DNA of 64,000 nucleotides from Isoetes taiwanensis (Eukaryota; Streptophyta; Lycopodiopsida; Isoetales; Isoetaceae): assembly GCA_021234155.1 (NCBI GenBank), contig JAJEKV010000265.1, positions 188,001-252,000 on the forward strand, given 5' to 3'. Position 1 is the first letter of the stretch. Every line of letters begins with the position of its first letter. Below, in pieces: positions 11,592-22,949 of this stretch. Made by a program: the position numbers and the translations under genes. The notes under the pieces are model-generated. The model saw only the letters and a list, made by a program, of their open reading frames with translations. It had not been told where the DNA came from and searched no databases.

Positions 11592-12393
11592 GTGTAGGGT
11601 TATATTTGATTCAGGGATCAGCTCAGAATTTGAACAAAAAAGTCAATCTAGCAATAGGGATTGCAACCTTTTGGTGAGTAACCTGAATTACATTGGAATC
11701 TTAACAGATATTATTGAGTTGGATTTTCGTAGCTTTCGTGTAAATGTCTTGAAGGCACGATGGTTCAAAGTTGTATACAGAGGTCGTGGCAAGACAGTTA
11801 GGACTCATCCATCAGGATTTCCAGAAGTGGATTCTTCAAAGGTATTGGCCGAAATGAAAGAACCTTTTGTTTTTCCAAGTCAGGTCGAGCAGATATTTAT
11901 CCATGAGAATCCTAATGAGACAAACTGGTGGATTGTCATACATTGTCAACCAAGAGCTCGGCGTGTAATTGATCTATCTGTAGCTGAAAACAATATGGAA
12001 GAGCTCTCCCATGACATTCATGCTAATGATGATGATGATGATGATTGTGGCAGCAGCTGGGGCGATGACCCATTATTGCATGAAGTAGGAGAAGGAGAAA
12101 TGGAAGAAATTGGCATCAACATTGAAGAGAATGGTGCATACGTGGGAGAAGGTTACGTGCTTGAGGATGATATTGATGAACATGTTCCTTTAGAATCTCC
12201 ATTCAGGGAACTTTCACAAAGAGAGGAAGTTGATAAAGAAGTGAATTACGCGCTCCGATCTCCATTCAATTCGCCAATTCACATTCCTGCACATAATGAG
12301 GATTATATGGAAGACGAAGAGATTACCGAATATGCACATGATCCATCTGAAGCAATTAGGGATTTGGCTCTTCATTTATATCTAGAACGATGA

Positions 12394-12714
12394 GATAGAG
12401 GATATTGAGCACGATCTTAATGACGTAGTTACATGTGATTAATTAACATTGCTATGATTACTATGGTATAGATCGTTTGGTATTGAGCATTGTTTTTATC
12501 TTCCTAGAAATTTTCTCCCTTGTTCAAGTCGCTAGGTACTCGTCACCATTATCTATTCCCCTTCACCAGACTGTATCCAAATCATTCTTTCTACCAAGTA
12601 ATATTCCTTGATGCAATACTAAATCTGTAATGACGTATGAATACCAAACACAATTCTACTAACATATTAGATTACATACAAGTTGGATGGCATTATGTTA
12701 TAAGTCTTATGAAT
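12394..12714. other. 3' untranslated and internal CACTA sequence
   Basis: This follows the transposase stop codon. It is AT-rich with no ORF of note. Confidence 0.4.
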
Positions 12715-12725
12715 ATGTTATAATG

Positions 12726-13015
12726 TTCTTTATTGAACCCACAAATGTCGCTACCTTCTTGAGTACTTGCAGTGGGCGAGAAGAGGGCTATGCCCTTAGT
12801 ACTGGGTGGATCAAAAAGGTGGGGGCCCAAATCTTCTTGCAATAACGAGGAAGAGGTCGAGGATGCCTTGATCATAGTACATGAGTGTAATCTTAGAGTC
12901 ATCCTTCAAGCTTAATGGCTGTTTGTGCTTATCTCTTTAGGTATCTGGCTTTTGAGCCATCCTGAATAAGGTGTTTGTACCATTATTTATTATAATATAA
13001 AAATCTAGCCTTCAA

Positions 13016-13047
<32 letters not shown>
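12726..13047 (+). mobile_element. Poly(A) retroposon, 5'-truncated LINE or processed transcript
   Basis: The segment ends in about 31 A residues (13017-13047) and is bracketed by ATGTTATAATG at 12715-12725 and 13047-13057, an exact 11-bp duplication. Poly(A) plus a variable-length duplication is the mark of target-primed reverse transcription. No tRNA-like A/B box start typical of SINEs is evident, so a truncated LINE tail or processed mRNA is more likely. The source was not identified. Confidence 0.8.
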
Positions 13048-13049
<2 letters not shown>

Positions 13050-13057
13050 TTATAATG

Positions 13058-13483
13058 ATGTAATTATAAAATTGTTAAAAAATTGTTGCAACAACCAACT
13101 TAACTTGCAATATAAAGTTGACAAAATGCTCCTCAAAGTTCCTTCAAAATATTAGATGAAAATTTGGATAACCTTTTGTTATAAGTCTCAAGAAAAGGTT
13201 GGCACAACTTAGCTTAAATATTGTTCAAAAGTTGTTGCAAAAATCTACGTAATATGCAATAAAAAGTTGACAAGAGAAGGTCATTGCTTTGACTAAATAT
13301 TGTTCAAAAGTTGTTGCAAAAATCTACTTAATATGCGATAAAAAGTTGACAAAAGAAGCAGTAGACACAATTTTGACACAACACAAGCACTTTGTGTCAA
13401 GATGGTAGCATTCGACACAAATTTGTCACTATACCTAGGGCTTGTCACAAGGGTTGACACTATACCTCGATCCTCTAGTAGTG
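13058..13483. repeat. CACTA 3' subterminal repeats and terminus
   Basis: Two copies of a segment containing GTTGTTGCAAAAATCTAC and ATAAAAAGTTGACAA occur near 13231 and 13311, about 80 bp apart. They are followed by inverted TGACACAA/TTTGTGTC words and the terminal TCTAGTAGTG. Such arrays are transposase-binding regions in CACTA elements. Confidence 0.65.
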
Positions 13484-14596
13484 AATAACCCAAAGCTCTA
13501 ATATTCTGCTGCAATACGGTGTCCTGTTTGATATTTGAGGATTTATCTAGAATTGAGAGAACACAGAAAAGTACGAGCCAAGATGACGTTCAAGATAAAA
13601 GAAATCCACTTTGTTAGGATAAACTTATGGTTTAGTTGAAAAGGGTGTAGGCTAACAATGACAATGGAGAGATTATTATTACATGCATGAAATAAAATGA
13701 TATAACTGTACATATAACCCATGCCCCATACCTACTTATTAGTTAAATGTTGCAGGTTGACAAATGTAAGCCATGCCCACACCTACCAGGTTGACAAATA
13801 TGTCATATTTTGCCCACTTCCCACCAAAAAACACAACTTCCCACCAAATTCTTAGATAAGGAGCAAGCATTTTATCTCTGTACAACTCTTCATGATCCAT
13901 GTGACATTGCTCTTGCAAATGCCTCAGAAATTTTATATGAGGAACCGATGTTTGTCAGATAACTAGAATTTTCAGGCCTTCAACTCTTCTTCTCAATGCT
14001 TGGTCTCGCTCCTTCATCAAAGATAATGATTTTTGAGCAACCTCTTCTCTCTACAATACCGATGTCCGATAATCTAAAACCAATTTTCCACACATCCGCA
14101 ATATAACGACAATTTAAAGGTTGTTCTCACATGCAAGGCCAACCAAGCATAGGCTTGCTCGCATATATACTCCAAGGTAGAATTCCAACCACAATGAGTT
14201 AAAACCCTCCTATAGAAGGATGGTGAAGAACCTCCACTGCGGTGCCCAAGCAATGACAAGTCCTCTATCGCGAGTCCTCGTAATAAACTCATCTAGCAAG
14301 CCCTTGGTAGAGCCACTTATCATATTGGTTCTAAATACCCATAAAAATGGCTGCTTGCTCATTTCTAGGCCATATGCAAGCTCCATAACCTGGTCCCCTG
14401 TTATGTTAGCCAGACTTCCAAAAGAAACATATAACACAGAGGAAGTTTTCTGTGTGTCTAACCACTTTATACATGTTAGGTCTTCTTCCCAAAGGCCAGA
14501 CACCATTCCTAACTCTTCTTGGCCATTTTCACCTAGTGCTTTTGAGGGAATCAAAGGGCCAACTGCAACATATTTGGGGCCTAAGGCAGCCAAAAC

Positions 14597-14835
14597 TAAT
14601 GGAAAACAGATAATGAAAGACACGAAAAGGGTGATTCCTCTATTCCCATCAATTGATTTATACATAGCTTTTGAGGCCTGAATAGAAACCACACCGAGCT
14701 CCTGAGATTCAGGAATGCACAATAATAGCTTCCTCTATTTCTGGAATCAACCGTCTACCTAAACCCTAAACTTTATGACTGACTCAAACGTGACAGGGAC
14801 TCCACTTGTCAACACAGGAATGTCAATTCCCAACA
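14597..14835 (-). repeat. 3' LTR of the young copia element
   Basis: This 239-bp repeat starts (minus strand) TGTTGGGAATTGACATTCC and ends CTGTTTTCCATTA. It differs from the copy at 19434-19672 by one base (ACAGATAATG here, ACAGAGAATG there, plus strand). Confidence 0.95.
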
Positions 14836-14849
14836 CTCCCCCTCAAGGG
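14836..14849 (-). other. Polypurine tract of the young copia element
   Basis: Minus-strand CCCTTGAGGGGGAG lies directly inside the 3' LTR, the place for second-strand DNA priming. Confidence 0.85.
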
Positions 14850-15091
14850 TGTCTCTGTCACACACAGCAGGATAATTAAAATGACAAGAATAACTGAAAT
14901 ATGCTCCCTCTGTCATCAGAGTTAGCTTCAACACCCTAAACTGCATAAAGTAAAAGACAGCAAACGAGACAAACAGAATTCAGCAAAAGACTTGCTCCCC
15001 CTCAAGGAGAACTTGGTTCATAGTCTTATGGGATGCTTGTTCCCTGTTTGATTCAGAGATACCAACTCCCCCTCGACTATTATCCCTGTTA

Positions 15092-18000
15092 TCAGATGAC
15101 CTCCATGCCCATTTCAGTGAGACATTCATTGAAGCGTTTCTTAGCCAATGGCTTTGTCAATGCATCAGCTGTCATCAAGTGAGTTCTCATATGTAGGATA
15201 CTTATTTTCCCTTCCTCCACTTTTTCCCTTGAGAAGTGATACTGTACTTCTATATGCTTGGCTTGCGAGAAGTTGCTGGGATTCTTAACAAGGCTTACAG
15301 CAGCCTTGTTGTCATTGTAAAGTACTGTGGGCTTCTTTTGATCTATGCACAGGTCTGCCAGCAACCTTCTAAGCCATACTGCTTCCTTTGAAGCTGCACA
15401 AATTGCCATGTATTCACTTTCACAAGTGCTGACTGCCACAGCCTTCTGTTTCTTGCTAGACCAACTGATCACTCCCCCTTGCAGCTTAAAAAGGAAGCCG
15501 GTGCGGGATTTTCGGCAGTCTTCCAGTTCTCCAGCATAGTTAGCATCCACAAAACCTTCCAAGGTCAGCTGTGGAAGAGCAGTTCCTTGGTAGCACAGGC
15601 CAAGCTGTGTTGTGCTTCGAAGGTACCGCAAGATACGTTTAAGGGATTGCCAATGCACAGGTTGGGGAGCCTCCATGTATTGGCTGGCTGAAATAACACT
15701 CTCTGCCACATCAGGCCTGCTACATACCATGAAATGCATAAGGGATCCAATGATGCTCCGATAGGAGACACCAATGATTTCTGCCCCTGTGTGATCCAAA
15801 GCAGCATTATGAGCATGAGGTACAGCAGGAGTACTCACACCACGGCAGGTCAGCATATTGGTGCGAGTGAGCAGAGACTCAATGCCTTTGGCTTGATGGA
15901 TAAGAAGCCGTTTGGATGCGCGATCACGAACCACATGAATGCCCAAAAAATATTTCAAATCACCAAGATCTGTCATACGAAAACGGTGAGCTAAACTTGC
16001 TTTGGTATGCTGGATCAGCAAAGAGTTGTTAGAGGCCAAGATACGATCATCAACATACAAGACGATGATGATGATTTTGCAGCCCTCTCGTTTGATGTAG
16101 ACATTCCAATCAGCAACACTTCTTTCAAAGCTTTGTCCCGTAAAGAAAGAATGAATGGTGTGATACCAAAGCCTAGGAGACTGCTTTAAACCATAGATGG
16201 CACGCTTAAGTTTGCAAACGAGAGGCTGTGCCGCTTTGCTGGGCTGCTCATAACCTGGTGGTTGCTTCAGGTAAACTTCTTCATCTATTTTCCCATGAAG
16301 AAATGCCGACTTCACATCCATTTGCTGTAACTCCCAGTCAAGTGCTGCAGCAAGAGCCAACACAACTCGAACAGAGGTGAGACGAGCAACAGGAGCAAAG
16401 GTCTCATGGTAATCAATGCCCGCCTTTTGTGAGCATCCACGGGCCACCAGCCGGGCTTTATACCTGGACACTTGATGATTTTCATCATATTTAAGCTTAT
16501 AGATCCACTTACACGTAATGGCTTTCCGACCATGAGGCAGTGAGCAAAGTTCCCATGTGTTGTTTTCCAAGAGAGACTGGTACTCCTCATCCATAGCTCG
16601 CTGCCAATGTGTCTTTTGAGGACATGAGAGGGCTTCCTGGATGTGCATAGGTTCATCAATGGAGGTCTGGGCATGGATGGTCAAGTAAGCAGCGCTGCGA
16701 GGTCTCCGATTCTCAAGGTACTCAATCATTTTGGCCGTATGCTTGGGTGTCCGGGGTGGATTCAATGAATCGCCGATGGCTCAGTCTTCTTTGGTGGCTC
16801 ATGTCTTTGGAGCACTAAGATCCTCCTGAAAGTCATCCTCAGATTCCGGCTCAGATGGAATGTCCACTTCCTCCAATGGCCCTGCCTCATGGGCATGTTC
16901 GAGATCGGAATCAGAAGTGGTGTCCTCGGTGTCCTCACGTGCACATGCCAAAGGATCATCATTGTGAGAACCTGCTCCCTTCCCAAGACTGAAATCATGC
17001 TCATCAAACAGGACACTTCTCCGCACAATCATTTTGCGTTGGGATGGAACATACACGGCTTTGTACCCTTTGATGGTATCGCCATAGCCAACAAAAACAC
17101 ACGGAGTGGCCTTGGTAGAGAGCTTACCAGCTTTTCGTTCAGCTTTGGACAGGTAGGCAAATGCGGTGCACCCAAAAATTTTCAATCCTTCAACACTAGG
17201 TTTGGTACCAGTCCATGCATGTTCTGGAACTTGAGTTGGGACAGCCTTTGTAGGAACTCGATTGATGAGATACACCGCCTGTTGGACGCCGCCTTTAACG
17301 TAATGTAAGCCTTTGGACAGCAGCAAAGATCGAGCACATTCTAGAACAGTGCGGTTCTTCCGCTCTACAACTCCATTTTGTTGATGTTCATGAGCTACTG
17401 ATGTTTCATGGCGGATCCCACGATCCTGCAGGTATGCATCAAACTCTCCACTGACGAACTCACCACCTTGATCAGTACGGATAGTTTTAACCTTCCGTTC
17501 AATGAAAGTTTCTGCAACCTTTTGCCACTGCTGGAAGCATGCAAATGCATCAGACTTCAATGCCATAAAATACACCCAATTTTTCCGGGTAAAATCATCT
17601 ATGATCAGCAGGAAATATCGCGAGCCACCTATGGATTTAACGCGAGCAGGGCCCCATACATCCAAATGCACAAGATCAAGGGGTTTAGTAGCTCTATTAC
17701 TCTTCCTTTTCTTGTATGGCTTACGACTCAGCTTGCCAAGGGCACATCCCTCACAGATGCCTTGAGGCGCCTTGACCTTGGGCATATCTACAACAAAGCT
17801 CCCTGCCCGCATCTTCTTAAGCAACGGGAAGTTTGCATGCCCGAGCCGCTCATGCCAAAGCTGATTGGTGTCATTGCTGCTGGCAGCCAGGGCAGTATAC
17901 TTGTTTTTGCACCAACTTAGCTTGTATAGGTTTTCTTCGCGGTCACCCCTGCCAAGTACTGCATTGTCTGCATTCTTTATCAGGCATTTGCCTCCCCCAA

Positions 18001-19372
18001 AGGTGATAAACAATTGGGCATCATCCATCTTAGAAATCGATAGAAGATTCTCCTCCAGCCCTGATACATAGAGAGTGCTTGGCAATTCAATCTTCCCTGT
18101 GGGTAATTCGAGGACAACAGTGCCTATCCCGCGGATCGGCAGCCTTCCTTTTCCAATCTTCACTGTTCTATTGCCATGGTATTCTGCAAACTCTTCAAAG
18201 TACTCCCTTTTGCCTGTCATGTGGTCGCTTGCGCCCGAGTCAAGATACCAAACCCCTTTTGCAAGCTCTGCAATCAGGCCACGATGGGATGTGTCCCAGA
18301 GAGCACCATGCGGTGTTGGATCCAGCATGACTTTAATCGTAATGCAAAGTTTGGTAAAAAGGTGGACAAACACAAACATCACTATTTTGAGTACCTTGAC
18401 TGTCATCTGGAAAATGAACTTCATGGAATGCTTGTTCTCTGCAGGTTCTGCCTGTGCCATGAATGCCCGAGTCACGGAGACCATGGAGTCACTGCTCGTG
18501 CTATTGGAATGTGTATCACTTGAAGAAGCTGCCTTAGAAGCCTTATGTCCATGTGCCTGCTTCTTTTTCAGCTTCTTAGCATCATTTCCATCACTTTCTT
18601 TTCGTCTCTTCTTCCTTCGATCTGGCTCACTACAATCTCGAGCAATGTGACCTATCTTGTTGCAATTATAACACTTGCGTGTCTCTGCGCCATCATGCTT
18701 ACCAACAAGTGCTTGTCCCTCTTTGACTCCAGATTTCTTTTCTCCTGCTGTTGCACCTGCCTGGTTTGCTTCCTCCATAAGGATTTGTTGACATGCCCAT
18801 TCTACTTCAACATGCTCAGCAGATCCAATGAGGTTCTTAACATTGTTGTAGGATGAGGGAAGTCCTAGCAACAATGCCCCTACAACCAGATCATCATCGA
18901 GGCCCTTTTCCATGCCTCTCAGTTGCAAGGAAGCTGCCTTGATCTTGGAGATGAACTCCTCCGCTGACCCACAATCCTTCAATTTGGTTGAAAAGATTAT
19001 GGCATACAGATTTGCCTGCTGAGAAAAATGCTTCTTCTTATACATCTTCGCAAGTTCTTCCCAGGCATCTTTGGCTGTTTCAGCTGCTTCCACCTGAGCT
19101 ATGAGAGTATCATCCAAATACCTCATCATCCGATTCTTGGCTTCCCAATCCTTCTGAAGCCATTTAAGCAAAGCTTGCTTATCGGACTCACTCACAGCTT
19201 CCAGCGATTCTCCTTTAACCCTCTGTGCACTGGTAAGTGTTTGGGCTTTAAGAACAGGACGTGGTTCCTCCCCAGACACTATCTGCCACAGACCTTTTGC
19301 TGATAGCTTCCCTCTCACTTTTATAAACCAGTAGAAGGCGTTGCCATGAGCTAGCTTTTCGATCCTCCCCAT
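15092..19372 (-). CDS. Copia Gag-Pol polyprotein with two in-frame TGA codons
   Basis: One long frame encodes about 1,430 residues. The first part (19372-16799, 857 residues) has a UBN2-type Gag, a CCHC zinc knuckle (CYNCNKIGHIARDC), the aspartic protease motif YLDSGASDHM, a pre-integrase HHCC region (LWHERLGHANF...CEGCALGK) and the integrase core (HLDVWGPARV, IRTDQGGEF, VERKNRTV). The rest (to 15092, 557 residues) has reverse transcriptase with YVDD (VLYVDDRILASN) and RNase H ending in an ADALTK-type tail. Two TGA stops 18 nt apart (16799-16801 and 16781-16783) sit in the acidic linker between integrase and RT; no other break was seen. The start at 19372 follows the primer-binding site by about 50 bp. 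Confidence 0.93.
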
Positions 19373-19420
19373 TCTGTTTTCCCTTAGCCCAGATCAATCC
19401 GTTTGCTTCAAGGATAATCC

Positions 19421-19433
19421 GGCTCTGATACCA
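19421..19433 (-). other. Primer-binding site (initiator Met tRNA), young copia
   Basis: Minus-strand TGGTATCAGAGCC matches the 3' end of plant initiator methionine tRNA and abuts the 5' LTR directly. Confidence 0.92.
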
Positions 19434-19672
19434 TAATGGAAAACAGAGAATGAAAGACACGAAAAGGGTGATTCCTCTATTCCCATCAATTGATTTATAC
19501 ATAGCTTTTGAGGCCTGAATAGAAACCACACCGAGCTCCTGAGATTCAGGAATGCACAATAATAGCTTCCTCTATTTCTGGAATCAACCGTCTACCTAAA
19601 CCCTAAACTTTATGACTGACTCAAACGTGACAGGGACTCCACTTGTCAACACAGGAATGTCAATTCCCAACA
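19434..19672 (-). repeat. 5' LTR of the young copia element
   Basis: A 239-bp repeat that is nearly identical to 14597-14835. It should hold the element's promoter. The insertion site AAAAC follows at 19673. Confidence 0.95.
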
Positions 19673-20589
19673 AAAACATCAGGCTCCAAATCTTCCACCG
19701 TGTTAACTAGTATCCAAGATGCTCTGGATAATTGAGTATATCTGTAAAGCCTCTGTTGATAGCCAGGATCATATGGATCTTCACCATGAAGTGCAGAAGG
19801 CAGATCATAAGCATTCATACAAGGTACTCCAGGCATGGAAATAAGAGGTGCCTTATCCCTTGTTGCAGCTGAACACAGAAGCATAAATTAAAAAAATAAA
19901 ATTGATTTGCTAAAATAAGTAAGACGATTTTATAATGCTTGAGCATATCCCAGAAATACAAATCATTTGAATACCTTTCACTTTCACAGGAACAATTCCT
20001 TCTTCTATCAGTCTAGGAAGCTCCTTTGCAGACGATTCTACCACAAGTGAAGAGGTGAAAAGTCCAACACAAGGAACCCCAACCTGCAGATCCGGCACCC
20101 AAGGAAAAAATGGATCATAATATAATACACGAAATTTCTTCTTCACACTGCTCTAAAAGGGCTTCCACGTCTTTTCTGAACTCCAGCTGCGAGGAAGTCA
20201 CGAAATCGAAAAAAGCATAACTTCCTGTTTTTCCATGTAAAGGATCTGGAACACTGAGAAGCCTGATTTTGGAATTTGAATTGTGAAAGGGCTCAGCGTT
20301 GACAATGGCTAGGGCAAACCCGACGGAAAGGAGTCTGCGGCCAAGCTGAAGCATGGGATTGATATGACCTTGGGCAGGGAAAGGAAGCAAAAGCGCGTGA
20401 GGGGGATGAATTTGGGGAGATGGGTTTTCGCCATAGCCAGCATTGGTACACTTTGGTAGCGCCATTGTTGATCATCTCTCGCCATAGGTATATTAAATAG
20501 CGTTTAAGCTCTAGCTTATTAAGGTTAAGGGTCCATTTATTACAATGGTACTTAATACTTGCTATAAATTTTCGGTGGTTCGATTCCAA

Positions 20590-21940
20590 TGGGGTATTAG
20601 ACTCGTGGAATTGCTTCTATTTTGCAAGGTCGAATACCCAAAATGGGTTCGCATAAGTATTGTGTAAGTCGAATACCCAAAAAAAAAATTGCAAGTCGAA
20701 TATGTCAAAAGTGTGAAAAAAAAATGTCAAAAGATGGGCTCAAACTCAAACCCATGCAAGGGAGCTCATAACGCAACATTTTAGGGAAAGTCCTTATGCA
20801 CAGATATCATCATGAAGTGAAGTGGTGTTCCATTGAGCTGAATGAAAAAATAAGTACAATGACCCATAGGGGAACAAACTGATGAACCCCAAAATGAGTG
20901 AAGAGGGGAACAAAATGATGAACCCCAAATGAGAAATACAACAAACACAACCATGGGTTAGACCACCCGACATATAAGATAATTGTGTACAATGAGTTCA
21001 GGCCCCCACATAGAACATCCCGAAGGTCGTTGTACTGTAATGCTTTCGAACTGCAACAACTACAACGTACTATCCATCCATGCAGTGACTCAAATTTGTC
21101 CCGTTAAGATACAACTCCATGTGTCCCTTTTGGCTGCTCGTATAAAAAGTAGCGTTATGCACGTCAGAGAGCTCCAAACTATAAGACCAAACCACATGTG
21201 ATTGTCAATTGTGTTAGGAGCCATCTACGGGCCAAGAGTCAGCAAGCTACAAAGTTGGACTAGAAATACAAGAGCACAATATCAAAATTGAAAAAAACGA
21301 TCCATAAGGATCCTCGGAAACCATGGGGCTACGCCGAAATAGAAAAATATAGGCTCGACCCAGAGGCATATAAAAAGCAGTCCAAATCCGGTCTGGATTG
21401 AGCTTCTTCTACAAGCTCCAAAAATCAAAGGGCAGGAGGATTTGAACATCCAAGCAGATTGGCCGCATCAGAACTCATACAAAAGACCATACAAGCATCA
21501 AAATATACTATTCCATAAGAAAATACTATTTCAGACGGGGGGGGGGGCATATATTATGAATGTTTTTTGGACTATGCTCCATTGAACTTAGGACTTTGCT
21601 TCATAAAAATGCATGAGGTGGCACATGGCACATTTATAAAGGTGATGAGATAGGCTAAGGAGGTACAAGACCATCTTTTTTTCATTTTGAAAAATGAAAC
21701 CCATACAAAGATTACGTAGGCACAAAGGAAAGGATCTCCATTTTGACTATGCATTTCGGCTCAGGATAGTCTTACCCTGGTTTCGGGGATCCCGGAGGAG
21801 AAAATACCCTCCCAAGCATCCCCGCCATCTCGACGGAATCCGTTTGAGGCCCCTCCCCCCCCCTGTTTCACACGCGGACTGCGGGGGCTCGCAGAATCTG
21901 GCCGCCGCCCCACGCGACACATAGCCTCGGTATCACCAAA
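20590..21940. other. Intergenic DNA, no gene recognised
   Basis: The word GTCGAATACCCAAAA and variants occur near 20629, 20670 and 20694. Two related phrases containing GAACAAA-TGATGAACCCCAAA occur near 20873 and 20909. A run of 12 G lies near 21537. All ORFs are short and unsupported. Confidence 0.35.
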
Positions 21941-21950
21941 AACTACACGG

Positions 21951-22230
21951 CGATCCCGCCCTCCGGAATCACCAAGATGTGATCCCGGCCTCCAGGATCA
22001 CCATTCCCTGGCCGATAACGGTACCGGAATCAGCCGTGATGATCCCGGCCTCCGGGATCACCGAAACTGCCGGTCGTGATTCCTTCCTCCGGGATCACCC
22101 ACGTAGGGCCGATATCGGCGATCCGGAGCATCGCCGCGTTATCCCCGCCTCCGTGATCACCACCGATGGTTAGGGGAATATGTCGCCCTCAGGTTCGGAC
22201 ACGATGTAATTCCCTCCTCGGGGATCATCA
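21951..22230. repeat. Interspersed 22-bp GC-rich hairpin repeat
   Basis: Six units of the form GATCCCGGCCTCCGGGATCA with CC after it occur near 21951, 21981, 22041, 22078, 22139 and 22207. Each can fold because GATCCCGG pairs with CCGGGATC around a short loop. Sequences between units are unrelated and 8-46 bp long, so this is not a simple tandem array. A related word in opposite order (GGGGATCCCGGAGG) lies near 21785. The stretch is much more GC-rich than its surroundings. Confidence 0.7.
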
Positions 22231-22650
22231 CACCGCGGAGTATATCTGAAAGGCCCACCGCACACATCAAAGTCCCTTGTTTGAACGACGAGATTAAATA
22301 TCGGGCCCATACCGTACGCTATCCAATCATGGTGATACCGGAGGGCGAGAAACTGCCAGACCTTTTCGCACGTCTATGACTAGGGAGACACCACGTCGAC
22401 GGTGGGGATTTCGGAGGAAGGGAATTCATTCTGGCGATGGCTAAGTCCGACATTTGTGCGCCAAGATCCTTTGCCCTTTTCGACCGGCTCTGAACGGAAA
22501 GGGCCATTTTGCTGCCGAATCTCACAAGTGTTATTGCTGCGCTTGACTCCGGCGATTAGTTTAAGGTAATAAACAGAGCTAGCGCCATCAGGAACTCTGT
22601 TTTTTTTTTGCATTCAAAGCTTATTTTAAGCCTTTACGTTTTTTTTACCG

Positions 22651-22851
22651 ATGGAGGAGTCGATTAACCTCGAAATCAGCTTAAACACGTCGATTAACGA
22701 GAACTGGAATGGTGCATTAGAAGAAAACTCGACCTGGAAGATGGCGGACTGCTTCAAAGGCATCGCAGACATCGAAGTTGGTAAATGTGACTTGTTCGTC
22801 GGCAATATTCCGAGCGCCTCTAATTGCGCACTCTACTATTTGTTCCTGTGA
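22651..22851 (+). CDS. Unrecognised short ORF, 66 residues
   Basis: The frame MEESINLEIS...CALYYLFL has no recognised motif and no visible promoter. It is acidic in its first half. It lies between a GC-rich repeat region and a decayed transposase, so it may be a gene-fragment exon or chance. Confidence 0.2.
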   Translation: MEESINLEISLNTSINENWNGALEENSTWKMADCFKGIADIEVGKCDLFVGNIPSASNCALYYLFL

Positions 22852-22949
22852 GGTGTTTACTACAAATCCATGTTACTTCATAGACCTAGAACATAGCTAT
22901 ATATCAATCATTTGCAAGGTAAATTAGACTAGGTAATGGTATATAAATG

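Larger units (their letters stand above)
1..12393 (+). pseudogene. En/Spm tnp2-type transposase, split by insertions, 5' partial
   Basis: This is the cut-and-paste transposase of the CACTA element. Exons follow splice consensus: to 71, 136-309, 391-542, then 9774-10301, 10383-10577, 10663-11196 and 11277 to the stop at 12393. The first three carry the Transposase_21 signature (NYNIPPWLATKPGY, IYLEPLVDELEVLWKGV, ACGCPSCGTSLTSYRSKH, IYLGHKKYLADGH). After the 9.2-kb insertion come DUF4218-like parts (LLDPMHIFKNVAHSLW, HILPCVIEDFLTPQIR, HIPNEIRLAGPAPSRWMFF). The last exon carries DUF4216-like YIGILTDIIELDFRSFRV and an acidic tail. The frame reads through both insertion points if the inserts and one duplication copy are ignored: QFW then GGSGG at 542/9774, and DKCR then VIFDSG at 11346/11600. 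As it stands the gene cannot make a whole protein. Confidence 0.85.
1..13483 (+). mobile_element. CACTA (En/Spm) DNA transposon, 5' end outside window
   Basis: The interval encodes a tnp2-type transposase and ends at 13474-13483 in TCTAGTAGTG, the reverse complement of the classic plant CACTA end CACTACTAGA. Just inside this end, 13340-13470 carries repeated TGACA/TGTCA words typical of CACTA subterminal repeats. The three bases after the end (aat) would be the 3-bp target duplication, but the other end is not in the window. The element hosts three later insertions: a Mutator-like element at 543-9763, a small MITE at 11347-11591 and a poly(A) retroposon at 12726-13047. Without them the visible part is about 3.7 kb. 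Confidence 0.8.
14597..19672 (-). mobile_element. Young Ty1/copia LTR retrotransposon
   Basis: A complete element lies in the UGT second exon. Its LTRs (14597-14835 and 19434-19672, 239 bp) differ at one base, so insertion was recent. The target duplication is AAAAC at 14592-14596 and 19673-19677, and removing the element rejoins the UGT frame. A primer-binding site and polypurine tract are in the expected places and integrase precedes reverse transcriptase, which is the copia order. The ends are TG and TA rather than TG and CA if the 5-bp duplication is taken literally. Confidence 0.95.
13880..20465 (-). pseudogene. UDP-glycosyltransferase family 1 pseudogene, two exons, broken by copia
   Basis: This was a plant small-molecule glucosyltransferase using UDP-sugar. 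Exon 1 starts at 20465 and runs to about 19974, with the family N-terminus HALLLPFPAQGHINPMLQLG and DPFFPWVPDLQVGVP; an extra base near 20117 shifts the frame before DPFFPW. An intron (about 19873-19973) ends at CAG before AATRDKAPLISMPGVPC. Exon 2 is split by the copia element at 14597-19672: ILVNTVEDLEPDV is upstream and LAALGPKYVAVGPLIP, SSVLYVSFGSLANI and LVIAWAPQ are downstream. The PSPG box (LTHCGWNSTLE) is recognisable but two single-base deletions near 14230 and 14200 break it. The C-terminal tail (RYIADVWKIGF-like) is readable only across further shifts to about 13880. Four kinds of lesion make it clearly dead. Confidence 0.88.

Noticed and set aside
15345-19303. Plus-strand ORFs inside the young copia element
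   Set aside because: Antisense shadows of the Gag-Pol frame.
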